NCBI GenBank assembly: GCA_023374045.1
Contig: CM041783.1
Location: 120,343,503 to 120,407,502, forward strand
Origin: Limonium bicolor
Taxonomy: Eukaryota > Streptophyta > Magnoliopsida > Caryophyllales > Plumbaginaceae
DNA length: 64,000 nt
Direction of reading: 5' to 3'
Every line of letters begins with the position of its first letter. The first letter of the stretch is position 1. Below, one piece after another: positions 35,852-46,030 of the stretch. Position numbers and translations under genes: made by a program. Under the pieces are notes generated by a model that did not search any database, was not told the origin of the DNA, and saw nothing but the letters and a program-made list of their open reading frames with translations.

Positions 35852-37430
35852 CGATAACTTTGCCATTCTGCATGAGTACACACCCTATCCCTGTGTCTGA
35901 GGCATCACAATAAACTTCAAATCCGTCGGTCCCCTCTAGAATGGTGAGTATGGGTGCCGACGTCAGTAGGTCCTTCAGTGTCTGAAAGGAACGCTCGTAA
36001 TCCGCTGTCCATACAAATGGAGAGTCTTTCTTCATCAGGCTGGTCATTGGTTTCGCCAGTTTGGAGAAGTCTTGCACAAATCTTCGTTAGTAACCAGCTA
36101 ATCCCAAGAAACTACGGATATCTGTCACTATCTTCGGTCTCGACCAAGTCTTAACTGCCTCAATCTTCGCATGATCTACAGATATACCGCTGGCTGATAT
36201 AACATGCACTAGAAAAGATACACTGTCTAGCCAGAAATCACACTTTGAAAGCTTGGCATACAATTGATTCTCTCTCATGGTCTGCAAAACTTGCCTCAGA
36301 TGCACCTCGTGCTCGTCCTTGGTCTTAGAATAAACTAGAATGTTGTCGATGAATACAACCACTGATGAGTCTAACCGCTCTCTGAACAATCGGTTCATAA
36401 GATCCGTGAATATAGTTGGGGCATTCGACAAGCCAAATGGCATAACTGTGAACTCATAGTGCCCGTAGCGCGTTCGAAAAGCTGTCTTCTCTATATCTTC
36501 ATCCACTATCCGAATCTGGTGGTATCCTGATCTCATATCAATCTTTGAGAAAACTGTAGCGCCTCTTAGCTGGTCGAATAGATCGTCAATCCGTTGTAAC
36601 GAGTACTTGTTCTTCACCGTGACTGTGTTAAGCTCCCTGTAGTCAATGCATAGTCGCATGCTACCATCCTTCTTCTTCACAAACAAAACTGGTGCTCCCC
36701 ATGGTGATGCACTCGGTCTGATGAAACCTTTGTCAAGCAGATCCTCTAACTGAATCTTCAGCTCTTTCATCTCTGTTGGTGGCATTCTGTAGGGTGCTTT
36801 AGCAATAGGCCCCGTGCCTGGTATTAAGTCGATGGAGAACTCTACATCCCTCTTGGGTGGCATCCCTGGTAATTCTTCAGGAAATAGATCTGGGAAATCT
36901 GAAATGACTAGTATGTCTGACTGTGTCTGCTCTTCCTGCCTCATATCCTTGACATAGCACAAATAGACTGGCTGTCCCTTCTTTACCTTCTTCATCAATG
37001 TGATAGTAGATACTAGCTTGAAAGTCGGTTCTCTTGGAGTATTGCGATATGAAACTGTCTTGCCCTTCGGGCTCTTCAGTAGTAATCTATGCTCCGCGCA
37101 ATGTAGTCGACCTTTATATTTCTGTAGCCAATCCATGCCCATGATAATGTCAAAGCCCAAATTATCCAACTCAATCAAGTCCGCGTGAAACTCTTCATCC
37201 ATGATATTAATCTGAACTCCCTTGTGAAATTTCGTGCACCTCACTCTCTCCTTCGTTGGTAGTGTGACTAGGAAATCTAAGAGAGGCTCAGGGGCTGTCT
37301 CTAACTTCCTTGCTAATGTAGATGATATAAAGGAATGAGACGCTCCTGAATCGAATAGTATCGATGCACTCACGCCATTTACTATGAAGGTTCCCGTGAT
37401 AACATTCCCCTTATCCTTGGCCACGGACAT
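35847..37430 (-). pseudogene. E2 protease, reverse transcriptase and RNase H N-terminal part, inactivated
   Basis: The frame begins at 37430. Protease is shown by [13 protein letters not shown] (Asp 27). RT follows with [34 protein letters not shown] and [10 protein letters not shown]. The catalytic FIDD motif reads FIDN (residues 360-363; the Asn codon is at 36342-36344), a G-to-A change that should abolish polymerase activity. A TAA just after ...RSFLGLAGY (36087) interrupts the frame. Beyond it come the RT connection and the RNase H start with Asp in YCDASDTGIGCVL, up to the solo LTR. Upstream, the join to gag needs a one-base frame correction near 37430-37460. Confidence 0.92.
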
Positions 37431-37460
37431 TCAGCACTGCTCCTCCATTAGACTCGTGGC

Positions 37461-38439
37461 CTGGGGTTAACAATTCGTAAGATAGTGAGGTTGGGGTGTA
37501 TGCCTCAAAGGAATTAAAATGTCATTCATTAATCCAATGATTCTCACATACAATTTCCATAATTACATCAATATTGCCTAAAAGTTAAATTCAATCGTCC
37601 CGGTTTCAGATGGGTAGTATTTACTAAGGCTGATGGGGTTGTATTCAGCTTAATGCTCTTAATCCCATGGTACACTAATCTGGATTCTCCACCAAATATC
37701 AACACGTCTCCTAACTTCAAAATAATCTTTCTCGCCTTGTCCATCCTCTTCTGATCACCGTATAAAAACTCCACATCATCTCCAATGGAGAATGATACAA
37801 CTGGTATCCCTTTGGTAATTGACTCAAATGTCTCATCTTGGTCTTGGTGTAATCCAAGCTTTCCCCCTTCCTCGTAGAAGTTTACAATACAAATGTCGGC
37901 TTCAATGTTCGGTATGTGGTTTGTCTCTAATTGTTGTGCAATCCTGACCACTTCTGTCACCAAAGTTTGAAAACTATCGGGTATCCTAGGAACTCATGCT
38001 CCATCTATCTTTCTTACTTCTATATACAACTTAGTTTGTGGATCCCAATCCTTACCGATACACATCATATATAATTTAAGTTTTGATCCCTTCTCATATC
38101 CCGGAGTGTAAAATCCTCCAAGGCCTATTCCCAAAGTTCTACATTCATTTACAATGGCTACTTGTTCATCTAAGGTTAGATATTGCTTAAGTAAGATCTT
38201 GCCGGGTCGAAGTACCTGGCATTCTGCCTCTGGATATTCCCGACCTTCGCTCATAGGCTCAGGTGATCTCGGTCTCATAGGTAAGGGAAAACAAATGTCG
38301 AAGTACCCTATTAGGTGAGAGGTTTCCTAAGTCAGGTCTCTCTAAACTTTAATCCACACTAAACACATACAAGTCTCATTGACTGATAACTGTAAACACA
38401 CATCATGCATCATGCTTGTGGTTTAGGTTCTAGGCTTAC
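37461..38439 (-). other. Putative 979-bp intron of E2 gag-pol that contains the AlkB ORF
   Basis: On the minus strand a donor ACCG/GTAAGCC (38439-38438) and an acceptor GTTAACCCCAG/GCC (37462-37461) bracket the AlkB ORF. Upstream, the gag-linker frame runs up to the donor, and protease begins 30 bases after the acceptor. Removing this segment would bring gag and protease together. With the donor in phase 1 the protease frame is off by one base, so either a small indel occurred or another donor is used. The call rests on splice consensus and context only. Confidence 0.5.
37568..38278 (-). pseudogene. AlkB-type 2-oxoglutarate/Fe(II) dioxygenase ORF carried by E2, one premature stop
   Basis: This 236-codon minus-strand frame resembles the whole catalytic domain of plant ALKBH1-like proteins. 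Those oxidatively remove methyl groups from DNA or RNA bases, using Fe(II) and 2-oxoglutarate. The nucleotide-recognition part is seen in LGGFYTPGY and MMCIGKDWDP. The iron ligands are His and Asp of LGLHQDQDE (codons 144 and 146) and His of LVYHGI (204). The 2OG-binding, AlkB-defining RxNxTxR motif is RLNLTFR (228-234), followed two residues later by the natural stop. GDVLIFGG is also present. A single TGA at codon 95 (37994-37996) splits it; everything after stays in frame. It has no introns, as expected of capture from mRNA. It lies on the sense strand between gag and protease, within a likely intron. The domain call is secure; the captured role is inference. Confidence 0.93.
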
Positions 38440-38805
38440 CGGTATCGCGCTGAGCGCTAGCCTCGGCGCCTGAAGCTCCCACTGAATACAGGGTGTTTCT
38501 TCCTGGAACTATCTCCTTTCCCTTCTAACTCGCGGATGAGGATGGTTGTCCTGCCGGTCCTCTAGTATAGGTGTTGTTCTGCGGCGCCAGACCTCCTCTT
38601 GGTCTGCCCGCCTCAATAGTTGGTGTTCTCTATGAACCTCTAGATCCCTTGTATACTCGACTCGCTGGGTTGGAGAAGCACTCATACTCCCTATGGCCTT
38701 CCTTCTTGCAATAGCGGCACTCCACCTTCCTGCCTGAGCAATCTACGCCCGGGTGATCATTTCCACAGCGTTTACAGTAGTAGTGACGCTGGGGTGGCTT
38801 ATTGC

Positions 38806-38881
38806 CTGTGGTTTATACAACATGGTTAGTAAAGGTATAGCTATTACATATTTCAGTTACGTGAGAGGTGGGTATCCCTAC
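38806..38881 (-). other. E2 gag intron 2 (76 bp)
   Basis: The donor is AAGG/GTAGGG and the acceptor AACCACAG/GCAAT on the minus strand. A consensus TACTAAC branch site lies about 20 bases before the acceptor. Splicing joins a phase-1 codon and keeps the frame into the zinc knuckles. Confidence 0.7.
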
Positions 38882-39006
38882 CCTTAGGTGGTGCCGATCA
38901 AAGTGGCTGAGCATCAATAGCTGGGCCGGTCAGACGAGGGACCTGCTCCTTCGTCTTCTGACCATGGAAGTCCTTCCGCCCCTTCTTCTTATCAAAGAAT
39001 TTCATG

Positions 39007-39084
39007 CTGAAGATTTTAGGTTTAGTGACCAATTTCAAGTATAGGTAGATAATGGCAACTCATTCTCAATCAAAAGTTTCTTAC
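39007..39084 (-). other. E2 gag intron 1 (78 bp)
   Basis: The donor is GGGGAA/GTAAGA and the acceptor AAATCTTCAG/CATG, with CTAAAC as a possible branch site. Unspliced, the frame hits TAA within the donor (39081-39083); spliced, it continues in frame into exon 2. The length is near the lower limit for plant introns. Confidence 0.62.
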
Positions 39085-40065
39085 TTCCCCTTCTTGTAGT
39101 AACTGCCAGAGGTTGCTCCCCCATCTTCTCCCTCAGTAGTCTTTCTTTTCTTTCCTTGGGCCTCTTCCCTGGATTGAAGCACTAATTCGGTTGCTGATGC
39201 GGCGTCATAGCATTCTTGGATAGTAGTAAAACGTATTGCTCCCATGGCGCCCTGGATGCGGTATTGTAAACCTCCTCTAAATTTTTGAATCTTGACGGTG
39301 TCGGAGTAGTCGACCCCTGGTATGTAATCTAGTAGACTGATGAACCGCGCGTAGTACTGGTCAACCGTCTGACTCCCCTGGATTAGGGTCTTGAATTCTT
39401 GCCTCTTCCTTTGCTTCAGGTGTTTTGGGTAGTACTTCTCCCGCAACACCTCTACAAACGCCGTCCATCCAAAGTCCAGTGTAGCTCTATGGTGGCCCTC
39501 GACAGACCGTCACCAAATGTCAGCTGTGTCCTTCAGGTTGTACGTAGCTATGTCGACCTTCTGGTCTTTAGGAACTCGAACCGCTTTGAAGGCCTTCTGG
39601 TGCTCCACTATGAATTTCTCCAGTGCGGCGGGGTCTGGTTCCCCTGAATAAGTTGGCACTCTAGCGTCTACAACGCTCTTCAACCAATTGGTTTCTCTGG
39701 GCTGCGGCGGGTGGGGTATAGCTCCCGCAAATTGAGCTCCTAGCTGCTGGGCGAAGGCTGCCATGGCCGCTGCTAGGCCTGGTACCTCCGGGGCATCTTC
39801 CGGTGTCTCGCCACTGTGTCCACTGCTGCCTCCACGTGGTCTTCCAGCTCTTGACATCTATAGGATAGTATACTATTATTTCTACTCGGTTGCTACACCG
39901 TTTTACATACACAATCATAAATATGTAAGGAAACTAATTTGCTAGCAATAAAGTATCCCTAAAAATTTCTTCTAAGTCACGAATCCACACAGACGTTTCC
40001 CGTATCCCCAATGTCCTATGCTCACTGTTCTTGACTCAGTATCTTCTTCATCGAAGCGGAACTCC

Positions 40066-40077
40066 GCTCTGATACCA
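40066..40077 (-). other. Primer-binding site of E2
   Basis: The minus strand reads TGGTATCAGAGC, an exact match to the initiator tRNA-Met 3' end, five bases from the LTR. A hairpin AGCGGAACTCCGCT overlaps its downstream side, as in E1. Confidence 0.9.
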
Positions 40078-40082
40078 CTTTT

Positions 40083-42731
40083 TGTAACACCCCTAATCCT
40101 AAACCTGTAATAACGTCACAAGTCGTAGCATAACAATATATATTCGCCGCGGAAAATAAAACTATCTAACGTTGGCGTTACAAGCCGTTACTCACCCATG
40201 TGAGTAACAAGGCAACCTTTCTCCATCCATCAACTTCAACTCCTCACCGCTGTGATGAAAAAGATACTGAGCACTCTTAGTATTACAAACCAAATCCAAC
40301 TGAGCAACTAAATGAAATACAACAAACTCTAAAATATAGTACGTAATAAAACTACAAGTGTTTATTGAAACGCATCAGCTACCCTGTGCCCCGCATTGCG
40401 GCTTGTCTTCAGTCAGTAACCTGAAATGTTTTGCCCATTGAAGGGCTCAACAATAGAAATGCTGGTATGCTAAATGTAGTCCTAAGTTATCTAGATTCCT
40501 TAAGTCGTTTAGCCATCTTGATATTAGATTCATTACATTATAATCCATTTTACAACAATAGTAGTAACTGTAATGTTAAATAAACACACAATAGTTCACC
40601 TGTCAATATCATCACAATAATAAACAACAACCAGATAGTCACACACCAATAAACCATAGCAATAACCAAACAAGATACGTGTATTAATTAATTGTACTTG
40701 TTAGTAGGTCACATGACCCTTATCCTTTTAAACTAACCACTTAACTTTTCCAATTAAATTCCACCTCAGGCGTCATGTTAAGACAACCCTTAATAACTTA
40801 TTAATGGACAATAGTCCCCTGGGTTACAAAGGAACCGTTACTAGCTGACCTTATGGCCCTGGATAATTATTTTGACCGATCTGGTCTAACCTGTGCACCA
40901 ACGGTAGTGCCCTCCGCCATCGTCGAATGTGGACAATGGATTCCCTTGAATGACTCCCCATATAGAAGTCCCTCGTAGTGATCACGATGCGCAACCAGAA
41001 AGTCGAAACAGTCTGGATTCCTCTCTTTATAAGTTAGCCCTTTAGTCAGTGATACAATATCCAATCCTTGAGTTAAGACTATAACAGTTGACCATCAGTT
41101 AGGTTCTCATAATACCTAAAGGTCAGTTAGTCTTATTCCAGCTTAGATGTATAAACTTCCAGTCATAAAACATTCGCGTAAAATAGAACGCAGTTATGTT
41201 GAGCAATACAATATACAATATCAGATACAGAAATCACAGAAATCGCCCTTAACAATTAAACACACAACGTATGGACCTTAGGAAAAATCCTTAGGACATT
41301 CAGACCACACAATTAACATACCGTTCACCGTGTAACTTGCTAGCTTGACAGTTCACGCATTAACAGTTTCTCCCCGTATGCTGTTATATTTACATGTAAT
41401 ACCGGGTAACGTTAATGCAACTTTTTACTAAGTATTCCAGTACTGTCACTACAGAACCAATACTCGTAGTATACTAACCCCGTATGTTCTTTATTTTCCC
41501 CTGTTGTTTTACAGTGGTTCGAGGTAGTTTAACAGTTCATTATTTTATGTAGTAACTACATGTGATAATGAATTTTCCATTGTATTATATATTTCTATTT
41601 CTTAATCATATACTCACAATTGTTTCCACTTATACTTTGTATTATACAATTTGGTTATTTTTATTATAACCACCTTTATTTTATAAACTTTACATTATAC
41701 TCCATAATATACCATAATACATTATATTACTTAGTTTTAATTCCTTTCTTTATTAAATTACAAAACCAACCATATAAATTTGGTAATTATATATTGAACA
41801 CATAACTTTTATAAATTGCTAATTAACCACTTAACTTTCAGTAATTACAAAATGAATATTCTAATTTTTATAAATTACCAAATGACCACATATACTTTCG
41901 GTCTTAATATATTTCTTTCCTTTATTTACAATTTAACCCCAAAACTTTATATAAGTTACATATTAACTTATAAACTATAGTTTTAATATTTAATTATCTT
42001 TAATTCTGAAAACCCATATAAATTCACAAATTATATTTGCGCCCCTTAAAGAATTCGGTTTTATAATTATACTTTCATAAATTACATATTCACCCCAAAA
42101 CTTTTATAAACTTAATATTTTATGTCATAAATCATTTTAACCCAAAGTTTTTGGTCAACACTTTGACCAAAGCTTAATTTCATAATTAATACTTTAATAT
42201 AACCAGAAAAACATATATAATCTCGGTTATGCACTAAACTTTCCATAAATTACAAAATAGCCCCAAAACTTTATAAAATGTTATTTTAACACTCAAACAC
42301 TTATTTAAATTCACCAAAATTCATAATATTAATTCCTACCTTGTATTATATCATAAGTATACAAAATTAACCCTTTAATTCTCGTCAATTATTATTTGTA
42401 CACTAAACTTTTCAAAATTTACATTTTAGCCACATAACTTTGTAAACTAGCCATTTAAATACTTGTAGCTATTTTTAATATTCCCAAAATTTATGATATA
42501 AGCTAATATACTTATATACTTCAAAAATCACCAAATGAAACATTTTATTCTCGGCTGTAACATATATTTACTATATGGTCTTAAAACTTGATTTATACCT
42601 TATAATAAATACATATAAATGTATATAAGCCATATAACACTTCTAAAAATTATGCTAATGACTTAGAATGATTATAAACTCAAAATAGAACATTTTATCC
42701 TTAGACAATTTGGCTTGAACATATATGTATC
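40083..42731 (-). repeat. E2 5' LTR, partial (cut by E4)
   Basis: It starts on the plus strand with TGTAACACCCCTAATCC right after the primer site. An AT-rich block (41500-42650) resembles in style, not in detail, the AT-rich block of the E1 LTR. It should end with GGGGTATTTCA but is broken near 42700 by element E4. The lengths of the two E2 LTR parts in the window (2649 and 2212 bp) are consistent with an LTR of roughly 5 kb. Confidence 0.75.
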
Positions 42732-43160
42732 TGTGAGCCTCGATTTTAAACCCTATCCTATGTGGATTAACTTGATTGGGATCTTATCGGGTTTTAGGTC
42801 CACTTATAGCCTAAGATTAATAACTATGTCATATAACAATAATTATTAAAACCTAAGCTAGCTCACTGGAACCTATTATGAGTAGCCACCTAATTTTAAC
42901 CTAGATCAAATTAGGAAAGGAGAGTTCGGGTTCGGGGGCTTGATATTCGGCTTAATTAGGGTTCAAATTACTTTCATTACCCTTCCTAGGTCGTTTTTCT
43001 CTACTTGGTTCAATTACGGCTTTCTATAAAGTTGTTTCTAACCTAGGTGCGCGCTTCTGTTTTTTTTATTTTTTAACGTTTTTTGACAGAAAATTAAAGT
43101 GGAAATTAAAATTACCTAAACTAGGGTTTCGGATGCAGAATTAGGTCAAATTTTGTTTCC

Positions 43161-43425
43161 GTCCGTAGCTACGGACCTAATGTCCAAGACCACGGACCCT
43201 AGTTAACCTATATGAAAATAAAAGTCGAATTAAATAGAAAACAGAAAATTGTAAAGTCCGGGGCCACGGACAGGCTATCCGTGGGCCCGGACATTATTAG
43301 AAAACCTAAATTTTTAAAATTTAAAATCCCGCCGCCGTCCGTGGGCGTCCGAGCTTACGGACAGGGAGTCCGGGACCCCGGACATGACGTCCGTGGGTGC
43401 GGACCGCCCTCGGACGGCGGCGTTG
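43161..43425. repeat. GTCCG / CGGAC palindromic cluster in the E4 LTR
   Basis: It includes the perfect 16-bp palindrome GTCCGTAGCTACGGAC (43161-43176) and repeated GTCCGGGGCCACGGAC, GTCCGTGGGCCCGGAC and GTCCGGGACCCCGGAC type units. GC content is far above the surroundings. Confidence 0.85.
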
Positions 43426-44005
43426 AGGCTGTTCCCGAAGGTGTTTTTGGCTCAAATTTTATGGGTGTGTAGCCTGAAAGATGTACAAGACGTTAGTGAT
43501 TGAAAGTTTTCTATTTGAATTCGAATTAAGCACGAAACTTGGTAAACAAGTTATTGGACAGAAGCTTAAACAAATAGCAATACAGAAGCGTACGAAGGTT
43601 AGTTTGAACCCAAAATTTGACAGAGAGCTAATAAGGTCGTGGGGAATTAGAAAAGTAGAGTTGTAACCTGTTTTACCTTCGAATTCAAGATGATTCTTCA
43701 CACCGGGATTCGTCGAGTGCTTCGTTGATGGCAGACCCGAAAGGATTTCGAACCAAGCTTCTGGTTGTTGGTTGTTCCTGTTGTTCTTCACGTTTTGGTG
43801 GTGTTTTGTGGGGTTTTGATGACTATTGGTGCTTTGGGGATTGGAAAACGTGTTTAGATGGTGATTTCGGGGGATTTTCGGTATGATTTGGGTGGCCGGG
43901 TGTTGGAAAACGTGAGAGAGAGAGAGAGAGAGGAGGCTGTGTTTTCTGACTCTCTAGGGTTCTTGAGCATATGAGATTCTCCATTTTATCCAAAAATCTA
44001 TCCCC

Positions 44006-44013
44006 TTATATAG
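44006..44013 (-). promoter_or_regulatory. TATA box of the E4 LTR
   Basis: The minus strand reads CTATATAAGG with a CT-rich presumptive leader (CCTCCTCTCTCTCTCTCTC) about 80 bases downstream. Confidence 0.6.
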
Positions 44014-44650
44014 ACTTTCTTAAAGATAAAGAAAATCTAATAAAAGTAAGATTTTTTGGTATTTTAATTGAAAGACTTCCCAAAGGAATTTTGCTGTAAA
44101 ATTTTAACCACATGTCAAGGATGGATATTATGAATTTTCTGAGGTGGAACCGAATTTTTTAAATGTTGGAATATTTTTAAATCGAATTTCTTGTCAGATT
44201 CAGTCAGAAATTGCTAGAAAATTATTGGAAACTCGAAAAATCAAAATTCCAACGCCATTATGCTAAGAATGTCATCCTCTATCATGGGTTAAAATATCAA
44301 AGCGTTTCAAGCTGATTTGGGCATCCTTTGGAGGAGAGAGAAAGCTTATAGGAGGTCTCAGGAGCCTTTAAAGATTACCAAAACGCCGCTGAAAATGACG
44401 AAGCTGTTCCCCATGCCATGGAACGCGCCGATCGAGCCGGAATCCCTCACTACTTGATTAAAATGCCTCTCACAACACCAGCACCCCGTAGACCCTAACC
44501 CAAGGGGTCAAAATTTTGGGTATAACAGATTGCCCGCCGTCAACTAGACTTTGTAGTGGATGTGAAAAGTCTGGTTGATGCTTGAGTGATGCCCCAAAAT
44601 TTAGGACTTCACGAAATTCTCCATGTTGTGCGAAACCGCGTTGATTGCGT

Positions 44651-45062
44651 GCAACTATTCGGAGGCGCTGACTACCTAAGCAACAAAAACGCTGTCGAGC
44701 TATTCTAAGGTGCTGACTACCTATAAGTGAAAATGTGTCTAGCTATTCTAAGGCGCTGACTACCTAGGTGACGAAAACGGAATAATGTCAAGCGGTTCTA
44801 AGGCGTTGACTACCTATAATACATGAAATGATGCGATGCCAAGCGATTCTAAGGCGTTGACTACCTATAAGTAAAATGAAGTAATGTCAAGCAATTCTAA
44901 GGTGTTGACTACCTATAATGACGATATGATGTCAAACTATTCTAAGGTGTTGACTGCCTATAATGATGATATGATGTCAAACTATTCTAAGGTGTTGACA
45001 ACCTAAAATGTGGAAATGAGATAATGTCAAGCGATTCTAAGGCGTTGACTACCTATAATGAT
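44651..45062. repeat. E4 tandem array 1, unit about 45-60 bp
   Basis: About nine copies of a unit with the core TTCTAAGG(C/T)G(T/C)TGACTACCTA, with variable spacers such as TAATGATGATATGATGTCAA. Confidence 0.9.
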
Positions 45063-45091
45063 GATAACTAGGTGGTATGCAAATGCAAGAA

Positions 45092-45240
45092 TGCTGAAAT
45101 GTTGATGATGCTAATGATGCTGATGATGTTGATGATGTTGATGATGCTGATAATAATGCTTATGATGCTGATGATAATGCCGATGATGCTGATGATAATG
45201 CTGATGATGCTGATGATAATGTTGATGATGCTCGGATGCT
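45092..45240. repeat. GATGCT/GATGAT microsatellite
   Basis: An imperfect trinucleotide run (ATG/GAT), with GATGATGCTGATGATAATGC subunits. The Met/Leu-rich and Ile/Ser-rich ORFs across it are translation artefacts. Confidence 0.95.
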
Positions 45241-45469
45241 TCTGGGGACCGAAACCCGTGCCAATGCTCCTGGCTGGACCCAATGTGGACTTATTGCCAT
45301 CGCCCCCCAAGCCGGTGTGCAGGGATAACTCCTGGTAAAAACCTTGGGGACTTATTGCCTTTGCCCACCATTCGTTGATCCCGAAAATAAGTTGACATCG
45401 CAAAAGGAGGATTTATTGCCATCACCTCGCCAACTTTTCTGTCGCCAGGTCTTGTGATGCGCCTGGATA

Positions 45470-46030
45470 ATGCAACTAGGTCTTATGACGAGCCTATATG
45501 AATGTGATGAATGCAATGTGTTTGATAAGAGCGGGTAAGCTAAAGGGTAACACTAGGTCTTACTACGAGCCTAAGGGAATGCAACTAGGTCTTATGACGA
45601 GCCTAAGGGTTGGATCTAGGTCTTATGACGAGCCTAAGGATGGTTCTAGGTCTTATGACGAGCCTAAAGGGAATGCGACTAGGTCTTACTACAAGCCTAA
45701 AGGATGGATCTAGGTCTTATGACGAGCCTAAGGGTTGGATCTAGGTCTTATGACGAGCCTAAAGGGGTGCAACTAGGTCTTACTACGAGCCTAAGGGAAT
45801 GCGACTAGGTCTTACTACGAGCCTAAAGGATGGATCTAGGTCTTATGACGAGCCTAAGGATGGTTCTAAGTCTTATGACGAGCCTAAAGGGATGCAACTA
45901 GGTCTTACTACGAGCCTAAGGGAATGCGACTAGGTCTTACTACGAGCCTAAAGGATGGATCTAGGTCTTATGACGAGCCTAAGGATGGTTCTAGGTCTTA
46001 TGACGAGCCTAAAGGATGGTTCTAAGTGAA
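45470..46030. repeat. E4 tandem array 2, unit about 26-40 bp
   Basis: About 18 copies of CTAGGTCTTATGACGAGCCT, with TTACTACGAGCC variants and short spacers (GGATGGATC, GGGAATGCGA). E3 holds a few diverged copies of the same motif at 54190-54335. Confidence 0.92.

Larger units (their letters stand above)
38440..39857 (-). pseudogene. E2 gag with double zinc knuckle and two short introns, four premature stops
   Basis: Gag forms the particle and binds RNA. Exon 1 (39857-39085) starts MSRAGRPRGG and holds the retrotransposon gag domain (LREKYYPKHLKQRKRQEF, ARFISLLDYIPG), with an in-frame TGA at 39510-39512. Exon 2 (39006-38882) is Lys-rich. Exon 3 (38805-38440) carries two zinc knuckles, CKRCGNDHPGVDC (CX2CX3HX4C) and CRYCKKEGHREYEC (CX2CX4HX4C), then a Gly/Pro-rich linker. 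Other stops are TGA at 38898-38900 and TAG at 38630-38632 and 38525-38527. The exon joins preserve frame at introns 1 and 2, which is the main reason for calling them introns. The start is the first ATG of the open frame, about 210 bases from the primer site. Confidence 0.8.
29681..40082 (-). mobile_element. E2 internal region: Tekay-type chromodomain retrotransposon carrying an AlkB ORF
   Basis: On the minus strand, in order: primer site (40066-40077), gag with zinc knuckles and short introns, AlkB dioxygenase ORF, protease, RT, RNase H, integrase, chromodomain, a second polypurine-like motif, tandem repeats and the true polypurine tract. A solo LTR interrupts RNase H. The coding frame is mostly kept but carries several premature stops, so the copy is dead. 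E2 is the oldest layer here: A, E1, the solo LTR and E4 all lie inside it or its LTRs. Confidence 0.9.
42732..44528 (-). repeat. 3' LTR of E4, a Tat/Ogre-like element
   Basis: The right boundary is clear: TTTTGGGTATAACA at 44528, followed by a polypurine-type stretch on the minus strand. The left boundary is a guess (TGTGAGCCTCG at 42732), made because AGTAGCCACCTAATTTTAACC near 42883 aligns with AGTCGCCACCTAGTTTGACC about 230 bases inside the E3 LTR. On the minus strand a TATA box CTATATAAGGGG (44004-44013) lies about 515 bases from the LTR start and is followed by a CT-rich leader. A GTCCG/CGGAC cluster is at 43161-43425. Confidence 0.6.

Noticed and set aside
37568..38278. AlkB ORF as a normal host gene
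   Set aside because: It lies between gag and protease of E2 on the same strand, has no introns of its own, and shows no host promoter context or flanking host sequence.
45068..45403. ORFs on both strands rich in Met/Leu or Ile/Ser
   Set aside because: They are translations of the GATGCT/GATGAT microsatellite.
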